Notes under the pieces: model-generated
Database searches by the model: none
Told to the model about the DNA's origin: nothing
What the model saw: the letters and a program-made list of their open reading frames with translations, nothing else
Program-made: the position numbers and the translations under genes
NCBI RefSeq assembly: GCF_900114465.1
Contig: NZ_FOTD01000002.1
Location: forward strand, 124,001-188,000
Length of the DNA stretch: 64,000 nt
Direction of reading: 5' to 3'
From: Trichococcus palustris
GTDB lineage: Bacteria > Bacillota > Bacilli > Lactobacillales > Aerococcaceae
Shown: positions 51,781 to 59,664 of the stretch, piece by piece
Layout of the letters: each line of letters starts with the position of its first letter
How positions within the stretch are numbered: position 1 is the first letter of the stretch

Positions 51781-52527
51781 GATCTTTTCCTCCTCTTTCT
51801 ATCCGCTTCTTTATGTTGTTGTTGTTTATGAGGCGACTTCTTTTGATTGAAATCACTTCATTGAGCAACAACTCCATTTGTCAATAGACATGCCTTCCCA
51901 TTTACAGATCTATTCAAAAATAGAGTTCTTCAAAAACAATTTTAGGCAATAACATTAAATCCTTCTAACCTCTTTATATACATTTCTACTAAAAACGTTT
52001 ATAATTTTTATTAGGATAGTATCTTTTGAACAAATTAAATAAAGCTAGGGTTTAAGAATTTTACTGGAAGATTGAGCGTATCTTTAAAAGTAAGTTTATT
52101 TTACTAACTTGTTAAATTGCTTGTTAAATTTGGATTATCATAGGGATGTTCCGTTGATTAAACAGCCGCAGTGTGTTGTGCTTGGAAGATTTTTAAGATG
52201 AGTTTTGATGATAGGACTTTGTGTTGAATCTCTTTGTTTTTGTGTGGTTGGTGACATTGGTGAAGTTCTTGCTGAAAAAAGTTGGATGGTAAAAGTGGTT
52301 TGATGATGAATTATTGGAAAGAAGAAAGAATTTTGTGGAATGTTTGATGTCGGATTTCATTGATGTGATACGTTGTATTTAACTTATGACTTTATTTTAT
52401 ATTATTTTTATGAATGTTCAATCCACAGATTTACGGATCCTGTATAAAATATAGACACTATTCAGTAATTTGTTCATATTTTTAACATTTGATACGAAAT
52501 TATTGTTTTTTTAAGGAGGTTTTTTTG
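51781..52527. other. AT-rich divergent promoter region, with a G/T-skewed block
   Basis: No supported ORF. It must hold the tad promoter (a TTGACA on the minus strand near 51887 lacks a good -10) and the TetR promoter. From about 52140 to 52370 the plus strand is strongly enriched in G and T, unlike the flanks. Nothing else recognised. Confidence 0.4.
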
Positions 52528-53109
52528 ATGGCAGATGATATGGACAGCAGAAGTACACGCAGAACCAAGCATTTATTTAAGGATGCATTATTGAGATTGT
52601 TGGAAACGGAAAGCTTCGCATACATATCGGTCAAGGATATCGTAGAGACTGCTGACTTTAACCGCACAACTTTCTATAATCATTACATCGACAAATTCGA
52701 TTTACTGGATGACGTAACCAAAGATCTACTGGACGAATTTGGGGATGCCCTCCAAAAAAGCTTTCAAAAGTATTATCCAAACAGTAAAATACTGATGAAA
52801 AAAACAGATATCACCATTTTTGAATTTGTTTATCAGAACAGACACGGCCTTTCGATCTGCAAGCAAACCGAACTTCTGCCGAATTTCTCACAAAAATGTT
52901 CACAGGCTGTGTTGGATAAGCTGATCGATGTATGGTCCCCACAGGTTGATATGGCGGAACACAGATTTAAGGCATATACAAAAATATTTACCTATGGATT
53001 GATGGGTACAATTTCCGGTTGGATGTCTGAAGACTTTTCTACTTCTCCTGAAACGGTTACACAAGAATTTATCGATTTCTACAATTTTAAAGTCGAAAAC
53101 ATGCACTAG
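52528..53109 (+). CDS. TetR-family transcriptional regulator
   Basis: 193 residues from ATG 52528 (AAGGAGGT at 7 bases; a longer frame to 52489 is unlikely). N-terminal helix-turn-helix (TKHLFKDALLRLLETESFAYISVKDIVETADFNRTTFYNHYIDKFDLLDDV) and a C-terminal domain of the DhaS-like TetR_C type (GLMGTISGWMSEDF). Divergent from the tad locus, so it may control it, but no operator was found. Ligand unknown. Confidence 0.85.
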   Translation: MADDMDSRSTRRTKHLFKDALLRLLETESFAYISVKDIVETADFNRTTFYNHYIDKFDLLDDVTKDLLDEFGDALQKSFQKYYPNSKILMKKTDITIFEFVYQNRHGLSICKQTELLPNFSQKCSQAVLDKLIDVWSPQVDMAEHRFKAYTKIFTYGLMGTISGWMSEDFSTSPETVTQEFIDFYNFKVENMH

Positions 53110-53143
53110 TAATCATTAGCTTATTATTTAGCTCCTATAGAAC

Positions 53144-53190
53144 AAAAAAGATGGGACCGCGTTCACAACGAACGCGATCCCATCTTTTTT
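53144..53190. terminator. bidirectional terminator between tetR and sprT
   Basis: A 21-bp stem (53144-53164 and 53170-53190) with one mismatch, flanked by A and T runs. Confidence 0.85.
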
Positions 53191-53218
53191 ATGGTTCTTA
53201 AGCTTCACTTCTGCAAAT

Positions 53219-53668
53219 TTATCCCGCTATCGCCAGCTTCCCGCGGCATTTCCCGCAGACATACTTCTTAGTGTCGATTCTGCGTTTGCGGTGATAGAGC
53301 TGGCCGCACTTGCCGCAACAATACATCCATTTTGGTTTGGTACTCTCTGAGTTGCGCAGATCCTTGACGAAGCGGCTCCCTCCGCTCTGCTTCAACAGCA
53401 GCTTGAAATCCTGATCGATGTGCCGATAGCCGCGCCCTTCCAAGTGCAGATGATAGTGGCACAGCTCGTGCTTCACGACATGCTCGAGTTCTGCCAGTCC
53501 GTGCAGTTCCAGCACGCGCGGGTTGAAGTCGATATCGTGGCTTGCGAGATGGTAGCGCCCGCCCGTCGTGCGCAGGCGGCTGTTGAAATAAGACTTATGC
53601 ACGAAGGGTTTCTGGAAGACGGTGCTCGAGATATGCTCCACCAACTGCTGCAATTCTTGATTATTCAC
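53219..53668 (-). CDS. SprT-like zinc metallopeptidase family protein
   Basis: 149 residues with the SprT core: VVKHELCHYHLHLEGRG containing HExxH, and a C-terminal zinc ribbon (YCCGKCGQLYHRKRRID...YVCGKCRGKLA). Relatives are eukaryotic Spartan and E. coli SprT. Cytoplasmic. It follows tex by 12 bases, a common pairing in Firmicutes. Confidence 0.9.
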   Translation of the reverse strand: MNNQELQQLVEHISSTVFQKPFVHKSYFNSRLRTTGGRYHLASHDIDFNPRVLELHGLAELEHVVKHELCHYHLHLEGRGYRHIDQDFKLLLKQSGGSRFVKDLRNSESTKPKWMYCCGKCGQLYHRKRRIDTKKYVCGKCRGKLAIAG

Positions 53669-53680
53669 TGTTTTCCCCTC

Positions 53681-55861
53681 TTATTTCGTCTGCGGCAACA
53701 TGGTCAAGGCAATCCGGCCTTTGTTCAGGTCGATGGCATCGACCCAGACGGTCACGATATCCCCTACTGCCGCGACGTCGGACGGATGCTTGACGAAACG
53801 GTTGCTCAGCTTGGAGATATGGACCATGCCATCCTGCTTGACGCCGATGTCGACGAAGGCGCCGAAATCGACAACGTTGCGGACGGTTCCCTGCAGTTCC
53901 ATCCCCGGCTTCAGGTCTTCCATGGATAGGACATCCTGGCGCAGCAATGGTTGTGCGATGTCGTCACGCGGATCGCGTCCTGGTTTGGTCAAGCCGGTCA
54001 GGATATCCTGCAGCGTTTCTTTCCCGAGTCCGGTCACTTCCCGGGCTTTGGTCCGGTCCAATGTACCCAAGGCTTCCCGGGCGTGGTCAGTGCCGATGTC
54101 CTTCAGGTTCAGGCCGGCAAGCTCCAGTATTTGTTTGGCAGCCGGATAAGATTCCGGATGGATATCGGTGTTATCCAGGATATTCTTGCCGTCCGCGATG
54201 CGCATGAAGCCGACTGATTGTTCGAAGGCTTTCGGCCCCAAACGCGGCACTTTCTTCAATTGCTGGCGGCTGTCGAACGCCCCGTTTTCTTCCCGGTAAG
54301 CCACGATGTTCGTGGCGATGGTCTTGTTCAGGCCGGCAACGTGCTGCAGCAACGGCGCACTGGCGGTATTCAGGTTGACGCCGACCTGGTTTACGGCCGT
54401 TTCGACGACGAAATCCAGACGCTCACCCAGGCGTTTTTGGGAAACATCGTGCTGGTATTGACCGACACCGACCGATTTCGGATCGATTTTGACCAGTTCC
54501 GCCAATGGGTCCTGCAGGCGGCGGGCGATGCTGACGGCACTCCGTTCTTCGACTTGATAATCCGGGAATTCTTCCCGGGCGATGTCGCTCGCGGAATAGA
54601 CGGAAGCGCCCGCTTCGTTGACGATCACATAATAGACCGTCTGTTTGACCTCTTTGATCTGATCGGAGACGAACAGTTCCGATTCGCGGCTGGCGGTGCC
54701 GTTGCCGATGGCGACCATTTCCACGTTGTAGTCTTCCAGCATCTTGCGGAAGGCTGGGCCTGCGGCGGCGCGTTTCTCCTGCGATGCCGGTTTGTGCGGA
54801 TAGATGACGCTCTTCGCTAATACTTTCCCGGTCGCATCCACGATCGCCAATTTGCAGCCGGTGCGGTAGGCCGGATCCAGTCCGAGGACGGTCTTCCCTT
54901 TCAAAGGCGGCTGCAGCAACAGATTGCGCAGGTTGTCGCCGAAGACGTCGATGGCTTGTTCATCGGCCGCTTCGGTCAATTCGTTGCGGATTTCTCTTTC
55001 GATGGCCGGTCCGATGAAGCGTCGATAGCTGTCTTCATAGGCAGCGATAACGAACGGTGCCGCGATGCTGTTCGGCTTCTTGAGCACTTGCTTGTTCAGG
55101 TAAGCGAAGATTTTGTCTTCATCCACCTGCACGGCCACTTTCAGGATGCCCGCTTTTTCGCCGCGGTTCATCGCCAGGGTGCGGTGGGATACCAATGAGG
55201 AGATGCCTTGTGAGAAGTCATAATACATTTCGTAGACGGCTTTCTCGTCCTTCTCAGCATCCTTCACCGTGCTGACGACCATCCCGGTCTTGCGGGTGAA
55301 ATCGCGGATGTATTCGCGGTAAGCCGGCTCATCGCTGACGATTTCGGCGATGATTTCATGCGCGCCCGCCAACGTTTCTTCTATCGTAACCAATTCCATT
55401 TCAGCGTTCAGGAATTCCTTTGCCTTCGCTTCGACCGTTCCGGCTGTCGGGCCTTCCAGTAGCCAGTCCGCCAAAGGTTCCAGCCCTTTTTCGCGGGCGA
55501 TGGCCGCTTTCGTGCGGCGCTTCTGTTTGTAGGGGCGGTACAGATCCTCCACCCGTTGCATCTTGTCGGCCAATTCGATCTTCTGTTTCAAGGCCGGGGT
55601 CAGTTTGCCCTGCTCCTCGATGATGCGGATGACCTCTTCTTTGCGTTTGTGCAAGTTCGTCAAATAATTGTGGCGCTCTTCGATTTCTCGGATCTCCACT
55701 TCATCCAGGGAGCCGGTCGCTTCCTTCCGATAACGGGCGATGAAAGGAACCGTATTCCCGTCGCCCAATAATGCCAATACTTTTTCGATCTGTGCTGGCC
55801 TGAATTGTTTCAGCTCGGCTTTCACCAAATCCAAGACGATATCTTTTGCTTCTTCTGCCAT
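53681..55861 (-). CDS. tex: Tex: RNA-binding transcriptional accessory protein
   Basis: 726 residues, normal size. Order: N-terminal helical Tex domain (PFIARYRKEATGSLDEVEIREIEERHNYL), YqgF/RNase H-like domain (VLGLDPAYRTGCKLAIVD), helix-hairpin-helix repeats (NLNTASAPLLQHVAGL, FDSRQQLKKVPRLGPKAFEQSVGF) and a C-terminal S1 domain (GMELQGTVRNVVDFGAFVDIGVKQDGMVHIS). Binds nucleic acid; influences transcription and virulence in several bacteria. Confidence 0.96.
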   Translation of the reverse strand: MAEEAKDIVLDLVKAELKQFRPAQIEKVLALLGDGNTVPFIARYRKEATGSLDEVEIREIEERHNYLTNLHKRKEEVIRIIEEQGKLTPALKQKIELADKMQRVEDLYRPYKQKRRTKAAIAREKGLEPLADWLLEGPTAGTVEAKAKEFLNAEMELVTIEETLAGAHEIIAEIVSDEPAYREYIRDFTRKTGMVVSTVKDAEKDEKAVYEMYYDFSQGISSLVSHRTLAMNRGEKAGILKVAVQVDEDKIFAYLNKQVLKKPNSIAAPFVIAAYEDSYRRFIGPAIEREIRNELTEAADEQAIDVFGDNLRNLLLQPPLKGKTVLGLDPAYRTGCKLAIVDATGKVLAKSVIYPHKPASQEKRAAAGPAFRKMLEDYNVEMVAIGNGTASRESELFVSDQIKEVKQTVYYVIVNEAGASVYSASDIAREEFPDYQVEERSAVSIARRLQDPLAELVKIDPKSVGVGQYQHDVSQKRLGERLDFVVETAVNQVGVNLNTASAPLLQHVAGLNKTIATNIVAYREENGAFDSRQQLKKVPRLGPKAFEQSVGFMRIADGKNILDNTDIHPESYPAAKQILELAGLNLKDIGTDHAREALGTLDRTKAREVTGLGKETLQDILTGLTKPGRDPRDDIAQPLLRQDVLSMEDLKPGMELQGTVRNVVDFGAFVDIGVKQDGMVHISKLSNRFVKHPSDVAAVGDIVTVWVDAIDLNKGRIALTMLPQTK

Positions 55862-55985
55862 ATGCTTATTTCCTGCCTTTCCGATTGAAGGGGGCTGTAC
55901 GCTAGGGACCTGCTGTTATCCCGTCGCCGTGTCCCGTTGCGCGCCAAAAGCGTCCCGGGTCCCAGCGTTTTATGTACGGCCTCCG

Positions 55986-56693
55986 TTATTTTCTTACCTT
56001 ATAATCATGCTTCAGCCCGTCTTTGTCAAATACAACTCCGTGCAGCGTGCCGCCGTAGACGGCCCCGCCATCGATGCCGATTTTGTCGTCACTGATCCAG
56101 AGGTCCGAATTATCGTTGTCCCCGTGCAGGACAAAGGTCGGCGTATGCCCAAAGACGATCGTTTTGCCGGTGCGGTTCTTCTTCTGATGGAACGGATGGC
56201 GGATCCAGAGGAAATCTTCCGGATTGCTGTTGTGCCAATCCTTTTTGTCCAGATCGACGCCGGCATGGACAAAGATGTAGTTCTCCCACTCATAGTAGAG
56301 CGGCAGCGTCGCCAAGAAGGCGAGGAAGTCTTTGTAATGGAACTTCATCATCATAGCTATCTCGGTCGGCGAATATTCTTCATCGATGTGGTCATGCAGA
56401 AAACTTTCGAACGTCGCCAAGCCGCCGTTCAGGAAGTAATTCTGGGCATATTCCTCGGGCGCTGCGATGAACTTCTCCAGTATCTCTTCGTGGTTGCCCT
56501 TCAGGTAAACGGCGCCCTTCTGCTCGACCAGTTCCTTCGCCAAAAGGAAGCATGCTTTCGGGTTCTCCCCGCGGTCGCCCAAGTCACCGATGAAGATCAG
56601 CTTTTGCTTCTCTTCGTCCCACTTTTCCAGCAATTTCTTCATTAAAGTGATCTCGCCGTGGACATCACCGACTACAAATACTTCATTTTGCAT
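55986..56693 (-). CDS. calcineurin-like metallophosphoesterase (PrpE/Ser-Thr phosphatase-like)
   Basis: 235 residues with all metal motifs: GDVHG near residue 9, GDLGDRG, GNHEE, HAGVDLD and GHTPT. Similar to bacterial Ser/Thr protein phosphatases and to diadenosine tetraphosphatases; which substrate is used cannot be told. Single gene facing leftward. Confidence 0.85.
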   Translation of the reverse strand: MQNEVFVVGDVHGEITLMKKLLEKWDEEKQKLIFIGDLGDRGENPKACFLLAKELVEQKGAVYLKGNHEEILEKFIAAPEEYAQNYFLNGGLATFESFLHDHIDEEYSPTEIAMMMKFHYKDFLAFLATLPLYYEWENYIFVHAGVDLDKKDWHNSNPEDFLWIRHPFHQKKNRTGKTIVFGHTPTFVLHGDNDNSDLWISDDKIGIDGGAVYGGTLHGVVFDKDGLKHDYKVRK

Positions 56694-56910
56694 ACTCTTC
56701 CCCCACTTTCCCTAAAACTGTCCTCATACACCCATTTTAGCACACTGTTCCTTATCGCGTGCTCCCCTTTTCTTGATAATATATAGATGGGCAGCGTCAA
56801 TTTGTTCATCCTTTTGCTGAATCTACCCCAAAAGTAATCCGCTTTCAATAAAAATACGCATTTTACCGAACATTCTAATCATATTCTTAGGGTATCATTC
56901 ACTTTCTCGG

Positions 56911-56939
56911 TTGCATGCCCGAATCGATTTGGTTATAAT
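56911..56939 (+). promoter_or_regulatory. promoter of the purine permease gene
   Basis: TTGCAT (56911-56916), 17 bases, TATAAT (56934-56939). The 100-base leader has a GATGGGG/CCCCAT stem but does not look like a purine riboswitch. Confidence 0.7.
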
Positions 56940-57039
56940 AGTCAAGTGGCAAACGGATGGGGTTCATTCGAACTTATTTTCACTACCTTCCCCATTGACG
57001 CTGCACACAAAAAAAATACAGATGGGAGATCTTTTCAAA

Positions 57040-58503
57040 ATGGAAAATTTCTTTAAGTTAAAAGAACATGGAACAACGGTTTCTACCGAAATCGTTGCCG
57101 GAATCACAACATTCTTCGCCATGTCCTACATCATTTTCGTCAATCCTTCAATCCTGGCATTAACTGGGATGCCTAGCCAAGCGGTATTTTTGGCAACAAT
57201 CATTTCGGCTGCGGTAAGTACCTTGTTTATGGGCCTTTTCGCTAACGTACCTTACGCTTTGGCTCCGGGTATGGGCTTGAATGCTTTCTTCACTTTCACG
57301 GTTGTATTCTCATTGGGCTTCACTTGGCAACAAGCGTTGGCGATGGTATTCATCTGCGGCTTGCTCAATGTGTTCATCACCGTGACGAAAATCCGTAAAA
57401 TGATCATCAAATCCATCCCTGAAGGCTTGCAACATGCCATCAGCGGTGGGATCGGCATCTTCATCGCCTATATCGGCATCAAGGGTTCAGGCTTCCTGCA
57501 ATACACATCTGATGCTGGTTCTATCCTGTCAGTCAATGGCGCACCTTACGATGCAGCTGCTGAAAGTTATAAAGGTGGGATCGGAGCGATTGTTTCCGGT
57601 GGCGGCATCGTCCCTGCTTTGGTGAACTTCACTTCCAGCCCAGCCTTGTTGGCTTTGATCGGTCTGATCATCACTGTCATTTTGATGGTCAAAAACGTAC
57701 GCGGTGCTATCCTGATCGGCATCGTTGCTACGACTCTTATCGGCTTCCCGATGGGTGTTGTTCACATTTCTGTGGCTGACATGCAAGCGAACTCGCTTGG
57801 CATTGCCTTCAGCCAATTGGGTACAACGTTCGGTGCCGCATTCGGCGCTGAAGGCATGCAATCCTTGTTCGCAGATCCGGCAAAACTGCCATTGGTTCTG
57901 ATGACCATTTTTGCCTTCAGCTTATCTGATACATTCGATACAATCGGTACTTTCATCGGTACTGGCCGTCGCACAGGCATCTTCTCGGTTGAAGACGAAA
58001 AAGCACTTGAAGAAGGATCCGGCTTCAGCTCAAAAATGGACAAAGCTTTGTTCGCTGATTCGATCGGTACTGTCTTCGGTGCTATCTTCGGAACATCCAA
58101 CACAACCACTTATGTGGAAAGTGCTGCCGGTATCGGTGCTGGCGGACGTACTGGTTTGACTGCCGTTACCGTTGCCGTACTGTTCATCATCAGCGCGTTC
58201 TTCGCGCCATTCATCGGCATCGTGCCTGCAGCTGCTACGTCTCCTGCATTGATCATCGTTGGTATCTTGATGATGGGTTCTTTCGTGGAAATCAACTGGA
58301 ATGACCTTGAAGAAGCTATTCCTGCCTTCTTCGCATCCGTCTTCATGGGGCTTTCTTACAGCATCTCTTACGGTATCGCTGCAGGATTCATCTTCTTCTG
58401 TATCGTTAAGGTTGTCAAAGGCAAAATCTATGAAATCCATCCAATCGTTTGGGTTTCAACCGCCCTATTCGTGGCTAACTTCATCATCCTAGCCTTCCTT
58501 TAA
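57040..58503 (+). CDS. pbuG: NCS2-family (AzgA-like) guanine/hypoxanthine permease
   Basis: 487 residues from ATG 57040 (GGGAGATC upstream); the longer open frame begins inside the promoter. About 12 to 14 hydrophobic helices. Family signatures: TEIVAGITTFFAMSYIIFVNPSIL, APGMGLNAFFTFTVV, GFSLSDTFDTIGTFIGTGRR-type region (AFSLSDTFDTIGTFIG) and SNTTTYVESAAGIGAGGRTGLTAV. Proton-coupled purine base uptake; PbuG or PbuO specificity not resolved. Confidence 0.93.
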   Translation: MENFFKLKEHGTTVSTEIVAGITTFFAMSYIIFVNPSILALTGMPSQAVFLATIISAAVSTLFMGLFANVPYALAPGMGLNAFFTFTVVFSLGFTWQQALAMVFICGLLNVFITVTKIRKMIIKSIPEGLQHAISGGIGIFIAYIGIKGSGFLQYTSDAGSILSVNGAPYDAAAESYKGGIGAIVSGGGIVPALVNFTSSPALLALIGLIITVILMVKNVRGAILIGIVATTLIGFPMGVVHISVADMQANSLGIAFSQLGTTFGAAFGAEGMQSLFADPAKLPLVLMTIFAFSLSDTFDTIGTFIGTGRRTGIFSVEDEKALEEGSGFSSKMDKALFADSIGTVFGAIFGTSNTTTYVESAAGIGAGGRTGLTAVTVAVLFIISAFFAPFIGIVPAAATSPALIIVGILMMGSFVEINWNDLEEAIPAFFASVFMGLSYSISYGIAAGFIFFCIVKVVKGKIYEIHPIVWVSTALFVANFIILAFL

Positions 58504-58525
58504 AATCTATTCCTATTATCTTGTG

Positions 58526-58554
58526 AGGCTGTCTCTAACGAGGCAGCCTTTTTC
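58526..58554 (+). terminator. terminator after the purine permease
   Basis: AGGCTGTCTC/GAGGCAGCCT (58526-58535 and 58540-58549) followed by TTTTCT; directly upstream of the second 190-bp array. Confidence 0.8.
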
Positions 58555-58600
58555 TAACCTTATTTTTGGAGTGGCACATAAAAATGGTCTAGAGAGCCGT

Positions 58601-59290
58601 TTCGCCGGAGTTCGGCCGCCTGGAAACGAGTCTCCTCCGGCCAACATTCCCCTGGCCGGAGAAGAGTACCACGGAAGGACTCCGTTCCCCGGCCAACGCC
58701 TCCTTGGTCGGAGCAGCCGCCCTCCTCCGGTTAGCTGCACTTTCGCCGGAGAAGAGACTCCAAAAAAATATTACCTCCGGTCTGCTAGGCTTCGCCGGAG
58801 TTCGGCCGCCTGGAAACGAATCTCCTCCGGCCAACATTCCCCTGGCCGGAGAAGAGTACCACGGAAGGACTCCGTTCCCCGGCCAACGCCTCCTTGGTCG
58901 GAGCAGCCGCCCTCCTCCGGTTAGCTGCACTTTCGCCGGAGAAGAGACTCCAAAAAAATATTACCTCCGGTCTGCTAGGCTTCGCCGGAGTTCGGCCGCC
59001 TGGAAACGAATCTCCTCCGGCCAACATTCCCCTGGCCGGAGAAGAGTACCACGGAAGGACTCCGTTCCCCGGCCAACGCCTCCTTGGTCGGAGCAGCCGC
59101 GCTCCTCCGGTGAGCCACACTTTCGCCGGAGAAGAAACTCCAAAAAAATATTACCTCCGGTCTGCTAGGCTTCGCCGGAGTTCCGCCGCCTGGAAACAAG
59201 CCTGCTCCGGCCAACATTCCCCTCGCCGGAGCAGGATAACCCGGAAGACTCCGTTCCCCGGCGAACGCCTCCTTGGTCGGAGCAGCGTGC
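58601..59290. repeat. second array of 190-bp CCGGAG-rich units (3.6 copies)
   Basis: Exactly 190-bp period: copies begin at 58601, 58791, 58981 and 59171. The first three copies are nearly identical; the fourth diverges and is cut off at about 59290. Same architecture as the 29.1 kb array (A-run, TTACCTCCGGTC, GCTAGGCTTCGCCGGAGTTC core, GCCGGAG hairpins) but with different variant positions. No gene within; long frames on both strands are composition artefacts. Confidence 0.9.
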
Positions 59291-59426
59291 ATGAAATTGG
59301 AGCTGCTTCATGCATCCATCCCAATCATTATCGTATTATTGCCAAAAGTCCATTCATATTTCCTCTTTAACATATAAGATAAAATATGTCCATTTTTTTA
59401 CATGTTCTTTTTTTAAAAATAAATGG

Positions 59427-59455
59427 TTGCGATAATGCATTTTAATCGATATAAT
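59427..59455 (+). promoter_or_regulatory. promoter of the P-type ATPase gene
   Basis: TTGCGA (59427-59432), 17 bases, TATAAT (59450-59455), 25 bases before the riboswitch. Confidence 0.75.
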
Positions 59456-59480
59456 TAACCGAGTGTTAAACTGAATATCT

Positions 59481-59580
59481 CCATAGGGGAGTAACTAGCA
59501 GTATATAACTGTGGTAACGTCAACAATAAGTAGAGTAGTCCTATCTGCTGGTGTTACCTTAAATAGTGAGACTTATGCAT
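59481..59580 (+). promoter_or_regulatory. yybP-ykoY (manganese) riboswitch
   Basis: Contains the diagnostic GGGGAGTA (59486-59493), a GGTAAC/GTTACC helix and the 3' GAGAC element (59568-59572). P1 pairs CATAG (59482) with TTATG (59574). The 3' P1 strand is also the 5' arm of the downstream terminator. Manganese binding should stabilise P1 and free transcription (ON switch). The Lactococcus yoaB leader is the known counterpart. Confidence 0.85.
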
Positions 59581-59627
59581 ACAGTATTGTCCAACAGACA
59601 ATTTTATGCATAAGTCTCTTTTCTTTT
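59568..59627 (+). terminator. riboswitch expression-platform terminator
   Basis: GAGACTTATGCATA (59568-59581) pairs with TATGCATAAGTCTC (59605-59618), followed by a T-rich run; mutually exclusive with riboswitch helix P1. Confidence 0.85.
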
Positions 59628-59664
59628 TAACGCTACTATAACAGGTCAAGAGAGGGGAAACACC

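Noticed and set aside
56940-57039. Purine riboswitch ahead of the purine permease
   Set aside because: The leader lacks the conserved purine-riboswitch loops and has no terminator or alternative stem of the expected form.
58523-59370. Open frames of 105-158 codons in the second array
   Set aside because: Same reason: frames follow the 190-bp period and exist on both strands.
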